DNA from: Saprospiraceae bacterium | GTDB taxonomy: Bacteria > Bacteroidota > Bacteroidia > Chitinophagales > Saprospiraceae | Length of the DNA stretch: 47,414 nucleotides | NCBI GenBank assembly: GCA_016787415.1 | Contig: JAEUUT010000103.1 | Coordinates: 1 to 47,414 of the forward strand | Direction: 5' to 3' | In this document: positions 24,216 to 31,608 of the stretch, in pieces | Layout of the letters: each line of letters starts with the position of its first letter | Position numbering within the stretch: the first letter of the stretch is position 1 | Notes under the pieces: generated by a model | What the model was told of the DNA's origin: nothing | Databases searched by the model: none | What the model saw: the letters and a program-made list of their open reading frames with translations, nothing else | Position numbers and translations under genes: made by a program

Positions 24216-24941
24216 TCAGTTGCTCGATATGCTGTAAAACGGCAGGTGCTGCGGCAAACGGAAAAAAGTAGCAATCTGGTGGACAATATTGAAACTGCCC
24301 GATACGATGGAATGCTGTGGTAAAAACTTGCGGAACGAAGCATTCCACACGATGGCGCCTTCAACAGTTGCCTCATTATGCAGGTCTATAACGGGCACCG
24401 TTCCTTCGCGGTGCGGGATGTGGTTGTCGAGGATGTAAGCAAAAATTTGATTATCAGTCCAGTAAATTAATGGACTAAAAACAAACTTTTCCTGCGCTTC
24501 ATCCCACTGCAATGGAGCGTTCGCAACTTGCTCGTTTCTTGATGAAGAAATGGCTACATGTTTGCTCTCCAGCACAAAACTGAGCGGTGCAATATGCGGC
24601 TGTTCATTCCAGGCTGCCACTTGTTCCGGATGTTTCTCGGCAAAGGTTTTGGAGGCCTGCTCGGCTTGCTGAAAGGAAATTTCGATGGCTTTACCATAAT
24701 GATCAATGGTGCCTTTTAAAATGTCGTATTCATGGCGGCTGCTACGCGTAAACACTCGAATAGGAATATTATTTTTAAAAATCAGGTGCGTAATTACTTG
24801 ATCTTCAGGCGAAAATTTGGTTTCAAATACTGCACGGCCGGGAAAGTGAGCGGCTACCATACGCAGCGCCTCTACGGTATTCAGGTCTACAGAAATGCGT
24901 GATTTATCGAGCGAGGTATTGTGCAGGCGAAGTATAGACAT
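24216..24941 (-). CDS. Cysteine-free paralogue of CysH (predicted non-catalytic)
   Basis: 241 residues, clearly homologous to the cysH product 1.4 kb away: GRAVFETKFSPEDQVITHLIF matches GKAVFSTSFGIEDQVISHLIF, and IPIRVFT is shared. But all catalytic features are gone. The PP-loop STSFG is ETKFS, TLDTGR is TRSSRH, the CC pair is APL-like, GCAPC is missing, and there is no ECGLH tail. The protein has no cysteine at all and only two Met. It has its own promoter with operator O3 and its own cysteine leader and attenuator, so it should be made when cysteine is scarce. A regulatory or scaffold role is possible; no function is known to me. The frame is intact, which argues against a decaying gene. 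Confidence 0.85.
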   Translation of the reverse strand: MSILRLHNTSLDKSRISVDLNTVEALRMVAAHFPGRAVFETKFSPEDQVITHLIFKNNIPIRVFTRSSRHEYDILKGTIDHYGKAIEISFQQAEQASKTFAEKHPEQVAAWNEQPHIAPLSFVLESKHVAISSSRNEQVANAPLQWDEAQEKFVFSPLIYWTDNQIFAYILDNHIPHREGTVPVIDLHNEATVEGAIVWNASFRKFLPQHSIVSGSFNIVHQIATFFRLPQHLPFYSISSN

Positions 24942-24965
24942 GGCATTTAGTTGAGTTGGCAGTGA

Positions 24966-25002
24966 ATAAAAAAAGCCCTTCGGTGAGGTTCACCGAAGGG
25001 CT
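24966..25002 (-). terminator. Intrinsic terminator of the cysH-like attenuator
   Basis: A perfect 13-bp stem on the minus strand (AGCCCTTCGGTGA / TCACCGAAGGGCT) with a 3-nt loop, followed by TTTTTTATT. The 5' arm can instead pair with ACCGAAG(C)GGC at 25061-25071 in the leader ORF, with the same single bulged C as in the cysH attenuator. Confidence 0.88.
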
Positions 25003-25032
25003 GGATGCAATTTTCTGTTGGCTTTTATTGTC

Positions 25033-25113
25033 TTACAACGTTGGCCTACAACACGAAATTGCCGCTTCGGTAAAGCAGGGAGGACAGCAACAACATGGAG
25101 AGAACCAGCGCAT
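25033..25113 (-). CDS. Cysteine leader peptide 2 (26 aa, seven Cys)
   Basis: ATG at 25113, stop TAA at 25033. The peptide begins MRWFSPCCCCPPCFTEAA and ends ISCCRPTL. Cys codons are 7-10, 13, 21 and 22. The segment ACCGAAGCGGC (codons 15-18) lies just after the main Cys run and mimics the 3' arm of the following terminator. The layout is the same as leader 1, although the peptides share little beyond the Cys run and TEAA/PEAA, and the latter is explained by the RNA pairing. This argues for selection on the RNA mechanism. Confidence 0.87.
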   Translation of the reverse strand: MRWFSPCCCCPPCFTEAAISCCRPTL

Positions 25114-25144
25114 GGTAAAAATCATTTTTAATTATCTGATGCCA

Positions 25145-25187
25145 CAAAGGTAAGAGAAGTTTTATTAGTCTACAAATTTTGTAGTGT
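25145..25187 (-). promoter_or_regulatory. Promoter of the cysH-like unit with overlapping operator O3
   Basis: Minus strand: -7 box TACCTTTG (25145-25152), -33 TTTG (25173-25176), spacing 20. The 21-bp palindrome AGTCTAC-N7-GTAGTGT at 25167-25187 covers the -33 box, the expected position for repression. Transcription would start about 25 nt before the leader ATG. Confidence 0.7.
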
Positions 25188-25222
25188 TATTTTTTAAAAA
25201 AAGTCGGCAAGGTCCTAAACCT

Positions 25223-25254
25223 AAAAAGTCGGCAAGGTTTTAAACCTTGCCGAC
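25223..25254 (-). terminator. Terminator after rrf2
   Basis: GTCGGCAAGGTTT (25228-25240) is mirrored at 25242-25254 and followed on the minus strand by TTTTTAGG. It lies 10 nt past the rrf2 stop. A direct partial copy of the left arm sits at 25203-25220. Confidence 0.7.
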
Positions 25255-25264
25255 CTTAATCGCA

Positions 25265-25702
25265 TCATATCGAAAAGTCGATTGCCTCCAACCTCAATTC
25301 CTGTATATCTTCCAGGGTTTTGCTTTCCAGTATTTTCAGCGTGGCGTCCCGCACCTGAATGAACACCCCATTAATAGAACAAACCTCCTCCGTGCAATCG
25401 GCGCATTTCTGATAAAAATACAAACTCACACAAGGCAACAAGGCAATCGGCCCTTCCACAATGCGCATAACTTTGGCCAGACTGGTTTGGTCGGGCGCCG
25501 TTTTCAGGAAATAACCGCCTCCCCTACCCTTTTTACTGTCGAGGACATCGGCATTTTTTAGTTCCAGCAGGATATTCTCCAGAAACTTGATCGGAATTTT
25601 TTTCTGTTCGGCAATCTCGTGGATCAGCACCGGTCCCTGGTCAAAGCGGGCCGCCAGAAAACTAAGCGCCCTCAACGCATACTGTGTCTTTTTCGATAAC
25701 AT
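25265..25702 (-). CDS. Rrf2 family transcriptional regulator, candidate sulfur regulator
   Basis: 145 residues. The winged helix-turn-helix is at the N-terminus (MLSKKTQYALRALSFLA; IAEQKKIPIKFLENILLEL; GRGGGYFLKT). Four cysteines, Cys91, Cys100, Cys103 and Cys108, cluster where IscR-type members bind an Fe-S cluster, though the spacing (x8, x2, x4) is not that of IscR. Rrf2 relatives such as CymR repress cysteine genes in Firmicutes. The location beside a cysteine-controlled unit and four matching palindromes, one in its own divergent promoter region, makes it the likely regulator of the sulfur genes here. A peroxide or redox input is possible given the adjacent peroxiredoxin. Confidence 0.88.
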   Translation of the reverse strand: MLSKKTQYALRALSFLAARFDQGPVLIHEIAEQKKIPIKFLENILLELKNADVLDSKKGRGGGYFLKTAPDQTSLAKVMRIVEGPIALLPCVSLYFYQKCADCTEEVCSINGVFIQVRDATLKILESKTLEDIQELRLEAIDFSI

Positions 25703-25730
25703 GACAATGATTTCTTCTCAAATAAGACAA

Positions 25731-25738
25731 CAAAGGTA
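25731..25738 (-). promoter_or_regulatory. -7 box of the rrf2 promoter
   Basis: TACCTTTG on the minus strand, 29 nt upstream of the rrf2 ATG. It is identical to the -7 box of the cysH-like unit. Operator O4 lies 24 bp upstream, so the regulator could control itself. Confidence 0.5.
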
Positions 25739-25762
25739 ATGCAGAATTTTATGCTTTTAAAT

Positions 25763-25796
25763 AGTCTATTGTTTTTGTAGAGAATCTATATCTTTG
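25763..25796 (+). promoter_or_regulatory. Peroxiredoxin promoter with operator O4
   Basis: Operator-like AGTCTAT-N7-TGTAGAGA (25763-25783; left half perfect, right half weaker). It overlaps the -33 TTG (25769-25771) of a promoter whose -7 box is TATCTTTG (25789-25796), spacing 17. Predicted start is about 70 nt before the peroxiredoxin ATG. Confidence 0.55.
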
Positions 25797-25868
25797 CGGC
25801 CACAATCCGCACAGGCCCTACCCTTTCTGGCGCCTGATTTCTCAAAAACAGTCAAAAATATCTGCATC

Positions 25869-26510
25869 ATGAGTTTACGCTTAGGAGACACTGCCCCCAA
25901 TTTTCACGTACAAACCACCAGCGGCGAAATAGACTTTTATGAATTTCTCGGCGAAAGTTGGGGTATTCTATTCTCACACCCTGCCGATTACACGCCTGTG
26001 TGTACCACCGAACTGGGTAAAACGGCCGTGTTGCAGGATGAATTTGCCAAACGCAATACCAAAGTCATTGCCGTGAGCGTCGACCCGCTCGATAGTCACT
26101 TCGGCTGGGTAAAAGACATCAACGAAACCCAACACGTGACCGTCGGCTTCCCGATCATCGCCGACCCGGATCGCGTAGTAGCCACCTTGTACGACATGAT
26201 TCACCCGAATGCTTCGGAAAAAACCACTGTGCGCTCGCTGTTTATCATCGGCCCCGACAAAAAAATCAAACTGATCATTACCTATCCGGCGTCAACCGGC
26301 CGCAATTTCAATGAGGTTTTGCGCGTACTCGAATCGCTGCAACTCACTGCCAATTTCAGCGTCGCCACACCTGCCGACTGGCAACATGGCGAAGATGTGA
26401 TCGTCGTACCCGCTGTATCTACAGAAGATGCGATCAAGAAATTCCCGAAAGGGGTGAATGTGATCAAGCCGTATTTGCGCTATACGCCGCAACCGAATTT
26501 AGAGTCCTAA
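25869..26510 (+). CDS. 1-Cys peroxiredoxin (Prx6 type)
   Basis: 213 residues reducing hydrogen peroxide or organic peroxides. The peroxidatic Cys45 is in HPADYTPVCTTEL, and no resolving cysteine is visible, so it is a 1-Cys enzyme needing an outside thiol. The Prx6-type C-terminal domain is present (STGRNFNEVLRVLESLQLT; PADWQHGEDVIVVP). It is divergent from rrf2 with a shared control region, and bacillithiol could be the reductant given bshB1 and ypdA; that is inference. The last codons (GAGTCCTAA) already belong to inverted repeat L. Confidence 0.93.
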   Translation: MSLRLGDTAPNFHVQTTSGEIDFYEFLGESWGILFSHPADYTPVCTTELGKTAVLQDEFAKRNTKVIAVSVDPLDSHFGWVKDINETQHVTVGFPIIADPDRVVATLYDMIHPNASEKTTVRSLFIIGPDKKIKLIITYPASTGRNFNEVLRVLESLQLTANFSVATPADWQHGEDVIVVPAVSTEDAIKKFPKGVNVIKPYLRYTPQPNLES

Positions 26511-26757
26511 GTCGTGAGTCCTAAGTCCTGAGTCCGTAGAGTACACCTGATTACCCTTGGTATTGGTTATTAAAAATGCCAGGGGTAATCAGGTGTACTC
26601 TACGGACTTAGGACTCAGGACTGACGACTCAGGACTCCAGACTCAGGACTCCAGACTCAGGACTCCAGTTTACCCTTGGTATTGGTTATTAAATAATCCC
26701 AAGAAAATATAGGTGTACTCTACGGACTTAGGACTCAGGACTCACGACTCAGGACTT
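26502..26757. repeat. Intergenic inverted repeat L (GTCCTGA heptads) with a duplicated right arm
   Basis: Left arm GTCCTAA/GTCGTGA units then CCGTAGAGTACACCTGATTA; a matching right arm at about 26585-26640. Then a second copy of the loop text (TTACCCTTGGTATTGGTTAT) and a second right arm to 26757. It lies between the convergent peroxiredoxin and threonine aldolase genes and encodes the last residues and stop codons of both. Confidence 0.9.
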
Positions 26758-27754
26758 CTATAGTTTTCTCCACCATTTCCCGCGTCACATCCAAATGTGT
26801 CACAAACCGAATCGTGCGTGGCCCGAACGCGGTGGCTTTTATGCCTTGTTGCAGCAATTGCCCCAGCACCTGCACAGCCGTCAGCGGCGGTTTTAAATCA
26901 AAAATAACGATATTGGTCTGCACAGGCCGAATACTTTCCACCCAATCCAGTTGAGACAAGGTGCCGGCCAGCATATGTGCATGCGCATGGTCGTCGCGCA
27001 GGCGTTCCACATGGTTGTCCAGCGCATAAATGCCCGCAGCAGCGAGGTAACCCGCTTGCCGCATGCCGCCGCCCATTACTTTCCGGAACCGGCGGGCTTC
27101 TGCGATAAAATCCTTGCTGCCGATTAAAACCGACCCGACAGGCGCGCCCAGTCCTTTTGACAAACAAATGGAAATGCTGTCGACCTCGGCGCCGATGTCG
27201 GCAGGGGTATCTCCTGTTTCCACCAGTGCATTAAAAATGCGCGCGCCGTCGAGGTGCAGCGACAATCCATGTTGCAGGCAAACCTGCCGGATAGCGCGAA
27301 TATTTTCCATCGGATAAATGCCGCCGCCGCCTTTGTTGCAGGTATTTTCCAGCACCACGAGGCTGCTTTTGGGCAGCCAGTGCTGGCGTGGCTTGATGGC
27401 GGCTTCTACCAGATCGGCGGTGAGGATGCCATTTTCACCTTTCAATAAATTGACGCCGATACCCGAATGAAAGGCATAACCGGCGGCTTCATACTGGTAA
27501 ATGTGGCTCATTTCATCGCAAATCACTTCATCCAGCGGCCGCGTATGTACTTTCAGGGCAATCTGGTTGGCCATGGTACCACTGGGGCAAAAAAGTGCTG
27601 CTTCATGCCCGAACATCCCGGCACATTTGGCTTCCAGCGCATTCACCGTGGGGTCTTCTCCAAATACATCGTCGCCCACTTCTGCGCGCCACATCGCGTC
27701 TTGCATGGCAGGGGTGGGTTTGGTAACGGTATCGGAAACAAGGTTTACAATCAT
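26735..27754 (-). CDS. ltaE: Low-specificity L-threonine aldolase
   Basis: 339 residues, PLP-dependent, splitting L-threonine/allo-threonine to glycine and acetaldehyde. Motifs: [67 protein letters not shown] and the PLP-lysine in [16 protein letters not shown]. The start at 27754 matches the family; the frame extends seven codons further. The C-terminal VLSRES is read from inverted repeat L. Confidence 0.93.
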   Translation of the reverse strand: MIVNLVSDTVTKPTPAMQDAMWRAEVGDDVFGEDPTVNALEAKCAGMFGHEAALFCPSGTMANQIALKVHTRPLDEVICDEMSHIYQYEAAGYAFHSGIGVNLLKGENGILTADLVEAAIKPRQHWLPKSSLVVLENTCNKGGGGIYPMENIRAIRQVCLQHGLSLHLDGARIFNALVETGDTPADIGAEVDSISICLSKGLGAPVGSVLIGSKDFIAEARRFRKVMGGGMRQAGYLAAAGIYALDNHVERLRDDHAHAHMLAGTLSQLDWVESIRPVQTNIVIFDLKPPLTAVQVLGQLLQQGIKATAFGPRTIRFVTHLDVTREMVEKTIEVLSRES

Positions 27755-27853
27755 GGGCAGAAATTGAATGGGCAAAAATACTTTTTTACAACACTTTTGA
27801 AGTCAACATACTCTTACCGCCTCTAATTTCGTAACAACGCTTACTTTTACCGC

Positions 27854-29020
27854 ATGAATCACGTCGTACACTTCCTTGAAAAACAAGATGAATTCGACCG
27901 CATCATGGGGCAAATTTCCGATGCCCCCTGGGTGGGTTTTGACACCGAGTTTGTTGGTGAAAAAACGTATGTTCCTGTGCTGTGCCTGCTCCAAGTGATT
28001 GCGGGCAACGACATTTACCTCGTCGATACGCTTGCCATTTCCGACCTCAGCGCCTTCTTAAAAATCGTTGTCGATCCCAAAGTGCTAAAAATTACGCATG
28101 CCGGCGACAACGACTACCGCCTGCTGTACACCCTGTTCGGTACGGTACCTGAAAATACCTTCGATACCCAGATTGCAGCCGGGTTTGTAGGCTACAATTA
28201 TCCGGCAGGGTTTGGCAAAATCGTGGAAAAAGAAATACGGGTGTCGCTCACCAAAAGCCACACAGTCACCGACTGGGCCGTACGCCCCCTCGATCAGAAA
28301 GCGATCAATTACGCGGTGGAGGATGTCAAATACCTGCCCGCGCTGCATGAAAAACTGACCCGAAAACTCGCCCGCCACCAGCGCGAAAACTGGGCGCGCG
28401 AGGAAAACCGCAAATGGGAAACGGAAAGTTTTTATGTGAACGACCCCAACAAGGAACTGCTTTCCAGCGACCTGGTACATTACATCGATTTCCGCGAGAA
28501 AGTATTCCTCATGCGCCTGTATCAGTGGCGGGTACAACGGGCCATGGATCTGAACATTCCAAAAGAACAGGTGCTGCAAGCCCGGCATATCAGCACGGTG
28601 CTGCGCTCCACCAAAGACGGCCCCAATGCCTTCCGATCCAACCGCACACTCTCGGAAGGTGTCTGGAAAAAAAACCTCGACGCCTGGCAAGCCCTCTGGC
28701 AGGCCAAAGCCACGGAAGAAGAAAAAACCTTTCTGGAGAGCCTGCAAAAGCCCCTGCCCGAAAACCCGGAACGCGAATGGACGATGGAATTGCTCTACCA
28801 CTTTGTAAAAAAACGATGCCTCGAACACGAAATCAGCGCTGCCCTGCTTTTCCCGAAAGGCGACTTTAATCGCCTCAAATCAGGCAGCGAGGATTTTGAC
28901 GAATCCCTGCTCGTCGGCTGGCGCGCCGAACTCATGGGCGCCGAACTGGTAGACTGGCTCAAAAAAGGCAAAAAAATAAAAATTCACTGGGAAGAAGGGA
29001 AATGTCAACTCACTATGTGA
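27854..29020 (+). CDS. rnd: Ribonuclease D
   Basis: 388 residues, a 3'-5' exoribonuclease for tRNA maturation. DEDD motifs: GFDTEFV, HAGDNDYRLLY and YAVEDVKYLPALHEKL (DEDDy type). A first HRDC-like helical domain follows (about 205-290: YIDFREKVFLMRLYQWR ... IPKEQVLQ), then a longer C-terminal region. The stop codon lies inside a perfect 10-bp hairpin (29004-29026) at the edge of repeat M. Confidence 0.92.
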   Translation: MNHVVHFLEKQDEFDRIMGQISDAPWVGFDTEFVGEKTYVPVLCLLQVIAGNDIYLVDTLAISDLSAFLKIVVDPKVLKITHAGDNDYRLLYTLFGTVPENTFDTQIAAGFVGYNYPAGFGKIVEKEIRVSLTKSHTVTDWAVRPLDQKAINYAVEDVKYLPALHEKLTRKLARHQRENWAREENRKWETESFYVNDPNKELLSSDLVHYIDFREKVFLMRLYQWRVQRAMDLNIPKEQVLQARHISTVLRSTKDGPNAFRSNRTLSEGVWKKNLDAWQALWQAKATEEEKTFLESLQKPLPENPEREWTMELLYHFVKKRCLEHEISAALLFPKGDFNRLKSGSEDFDESLLVGWRAELMGAELVDWLKKGKKIKIHWEEGKCQLTM

Positions 29021-29163
29021 GTTGACAGTCCTGAGTCGTAAGTCCTGAGTCCTAAGTCCGTAGAGTACACCAGATTACTCCCGGATTTTCGTGCCAATCA
29101 GGCCAAGGGTAATCAGGTGTTATCTACGGACTTAGGACTCAGGACTTACGACTCAGGACTTTA
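29004..29163. repeat. Intergenic inverted repeat M (GTCCTGA heptads, GTAGAGTACACC core)
   Basis: GTCCTGA/GTCGTAA units and CCGTAGAGTACACCAGATTA on the left; mirrored TAATCAGGTGTTATCTACGG plus ACTTAGG/ACTCAGG on the right, with a few mismatches near the loop. A small perfect hairpin (GTCAACTCAC-TAT-GTGAGTTGAC) sits at its left edge across the rnd stop. Clearly related to L and Q. Confidence 0.9.
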
Positions 29164-29167
29164 ACCC

Positions 29168-30871
29168 ATGTCTAGACTGCTCGAAATCAACAACTTATCT
29201 ATCGACTTCCTGTCCGAATCAGGTAATACCCGGGCAGTAGACGATATTTCGCTCCACCTCGATCGGGGCGAAACGCTTGGTATTGTGGGGGAATCGGGGT
29301 CCGGCAAATCAGTAACGGCGCTGTCGGTCATGCGTTTGTTGCCTACTCCGCCGGCGCATATCCAAGCAGGACAGGTATTATACTATCCCGATCAGACACC
29401 GGTCGACTTGCTGCAACTGTCCGACAAGGAGATGCAGCGTATCCGTGGCGCCGAAATAGCGATGATTTTTCAGGAGCCGATGACCTCGCTGAATCCTGTT
29501 TTTCGCTGCGGACATCAGGTCACGGAAGCCTTGCAACTGCACCGGAAGATGGATTTTCAGTCGGCCAAAGCCGCTACACTGGATTTGTTTGAACGGGTCA
29601 AACTGCCCGAACCTGCTCGAATTTTTGATGCCTATCCGCACCAGATCAGCGGCGGACAAAAACAGCGGGTGATGATCGCTATGGCGATGTCGTGCAATCC
29701 GAACCTGTTGATTGCCGACGAGCCTACCACCGCCCTGGATGTCACCGTGCAAAAAGCCATCCTGGATCTGATGCGCGAATTGCGCGAGGCTTCCGGCCTG
29801 TCGATGTTGTTTATCAGCCATGATCTGGGCGTTATTTCCGAAATATGCGACCGGGTGGCTGTTATGTTTCGCGGGAAAATAGTGGAAGAAGGCCCGGCGC
29901 TGGAAATTTTACAGCACCCAAAACATCCTTACACCCGCGGACTGGTAGCATGCCGCCCTTCGTTGAAAAAACGTTTGAGTCGCTTGCCTACGGTGCCCGA
30001 TTTCCTGGAAAACACCGGTTTTGAAGCCAAAATTGTCACTCCGGCCGAAACCAGGGCACGCGCCGAAAGCCTGTATGCGGAAGTGCCCTTGCTGGAGGTG
30101 AAAAATTTGCAGGTGCGTTTTCCCAAGAAGAAAAACTGGCTTGGCCAGCCAACAGATTGGCTGGATGCCGTCGATCAGGTGAGTTTTGAGGTTTATCCGG
30201 GTGAAACATTCGGTCTGGCCGGCGAATCTGGCTGCGGTAAAACCACCCTGGGCCGCAGCATTGCCCGGCTTACTACGGCACAAAACGGAGCAGTATTATA
30301 TAAAGGTGTCGACTTGCAGCAGTTGTCGCCCGAAGCATTGCTGCCTTTCCGGCGTGAAATCCAGGTGGTATTTCAGGATCCTTACGCATCCCTTAATCCC
30401 CGCATGAGCATTGGCGACGCCATCATGGAGCCCATGCAGGTACATCAATTGCATGAAAACAACCGCATTCGCAGGCAGAAAACCGTGGAATTGCTCGAAA
30501 CGGTGGGCTTGCAAGCCGATCATTTTCAGCGCTATCCGCACGAGTTTTCCGGCGGGCAGCGCCAGCGCATCTGTGTAGCGCGGGCGCTGGCATTACAGCC
30601 TCGCCTGCTGATTTGCGATGAAATGGTGTCGGCGCTCGACGTGTCGGTACAGGCTACTGTGCTGAACCTGCTGCTGGAATTGCGCGAAAAATTTGGCCTC
30701 ACCTACCTTTTTATCTCGCACGACCTGAGTGTGATCAAACAAATGTGCGACCGGGTGCTCATTATGAACCACGGAAAAATAGAGGAACTGGGCTTCCCGG
30801 ATGACGTGTATAAAAACCCGGAAAAAGAATACGTGCGGCGGCTGATAGAGGCGATTCCGGGTGGGTATTAA
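29168..30871 (+). CDS. Oligopeptide/dipeptide-type ABC transporter ATPase with two nucleotide-binding domains
   Basis: 567 residues: two fused ATPase domains of the DppD/DppF (YejF-like) type. Walker A motifs are GESGSGKSVT (near 40) and GESGCGKTTLG (near 350), signatures ISGGQKQR and FSGGQRQR, Walker B LLIADEPTTALD and LLICDEMVSALD. The C-terminal oligopeptide-binding-type tail of each domain (HPKHPYTRGL) is present in the first. The matching permease and binding protein genes are not in the window. Its end overlaps the convergent gene by 4 nt. Confidence 0.92.
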   Translation: MSRLLEINNLSIDFLSESGNTRAVDDISLHLDRGETLGIVGESGSGKSVTALSVMRLLPTPPAHIQAGQVLYYPDQTPVDLLQLSDKEMQRIRGAEIAMIFQEPMTSLNPVFRCGHQVTEALQLHRKMDFQSAKAATLDLFERVKLPEPARIFDAYPHQISGGQKQRVMIAMAMSCNPNLLIADEPTTALDVTVQKAILDLMRELREASGLSMLFISHDLGVISEICDRVAVMFRGKIVEEGPALEILQHPKHPYTRGLVACRPSLKKRLSRLPTVPDFLENTGFEAKIVTPAETRARAESLYAEVPLLEVKNLQVRFPKKKNWLGQPTDWLDAVDQVSFEVYPGETFGLAGESGCGKTTLGRSIARLTTAQNGAVLYKGVDLQQLSPEALLPFRREIQVVFQDPYASLNPRMSIGDAIMEPMQVHQLHENNRIRRQKTVELLETVGLQADHFQRYPHEFSGGQRQRICVARALALQPRLLICDEMVSALDVSVQATVLNLLLELREKFGLTYLFISHDLSVIKQMCDRVLIMNHGKIEELGFPDDVYKNPEKEYVRRLIEAIPGGY

Positions 30872-31404
30872 TTTTCCTCGTCTTCTTCCTTCCAGTCGTC
30901 TTCCTCTTCCTCCTCTTTTTGTTCCTTTTTCGGCGCCACCACAGGCGTCAGCATTGGCAGTTTCACCCAGCGTGCTTCCACCTCGCTGATAGCGCCCAGG
31001 CGCAGGAACCCGCCAGAGGCTTCGGCCGTTTCTTCCGCCAGTCCGAGGAATCCTTTGTAGAGGTCGGCGGCCAATTGTACGTCCAATTTTGCCAGAATAG
31101 GATTCAGGCGCTCAAGTCGCGTCGAAATCTGGGCATTGCGCTCTTCTGGATCCTGTGGCAGGTGCGCCATTTCAGAGTGTACCTTCATCCAGAAACCTTC
31201 CACTACCACCCTGTAAAATTCATTGAGCGTTTTTGGATTGTTGTAGGTACGGCTACGCAGGAGGCGTTCCGACCACACCCGTTCTTCCTTGTCGAGGTCG
31301 CCATCGGCAGCGCCCACCAGCACGGTGATGAGTGCCGGCGCTTCCACCAGGGCATCAATTTCTTCTTTGCTAAGGTTTTCAAAACCGGTTATCAATGTCC
31401 ACAT
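30868..31404 (-). CDS. Uncharacterised acidic protein, possibly TerB-like
   Basis: 178 residues, no signal peptide, helical. The segment ALITVLVGAADGDLDKEERVW resembles the start of TerB-like domains (helix plus AADG-x-x-D-KEE). The C-terminal 25 residues are a charged tail of Glu, Asp and Lys. The family is not recognised with certainty. It is convergent with the ABC ATPase, with a 4-nt overlap of stop regions. Confidence 0.7.
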   Translation of the reverse strand: MWTLITGFENLSKEEIDALVEAPALITVLVGAADGDLDKEERVWSERLLRSRTYNNPKTLNEFYRVVVEGFWMKVHSEMAHLPQDPEERNAQISTRLERLNPILAKLDVQLAADLYKGFLGLAEETAEASGGFLRLGAISEVEARWVKLPMLTPVVAPKKEQKEEEEEDDWKEEDEEN

Positions 31405-31608
31405 AACTTATTAATGTTCTGATTTTCAACAACTTAAATGACAATAGCGCAAAAATAAGGCTGTGGCAGGAAAATTTGCCGACAAATAGCCAACCTTGTA
31501 AGTAAATTTCGCGGTCTATCGGGGAAATTGGGCCAATTCAATATCAAACCAGTCAAACTAGAGAATGTTCTGAAGTTCAAAAATTCTCTCAAACCAAGAC
31601 TTATTTAC

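Noticed and set aside
24216..24941. Pseudogene call for the CysH paralogue
   Set aside because: The frame is complete, homologous along its length, and has its own promoter, operator and attenuator. Loss of catalytic residues with retained frame fits a repurposed protein better.
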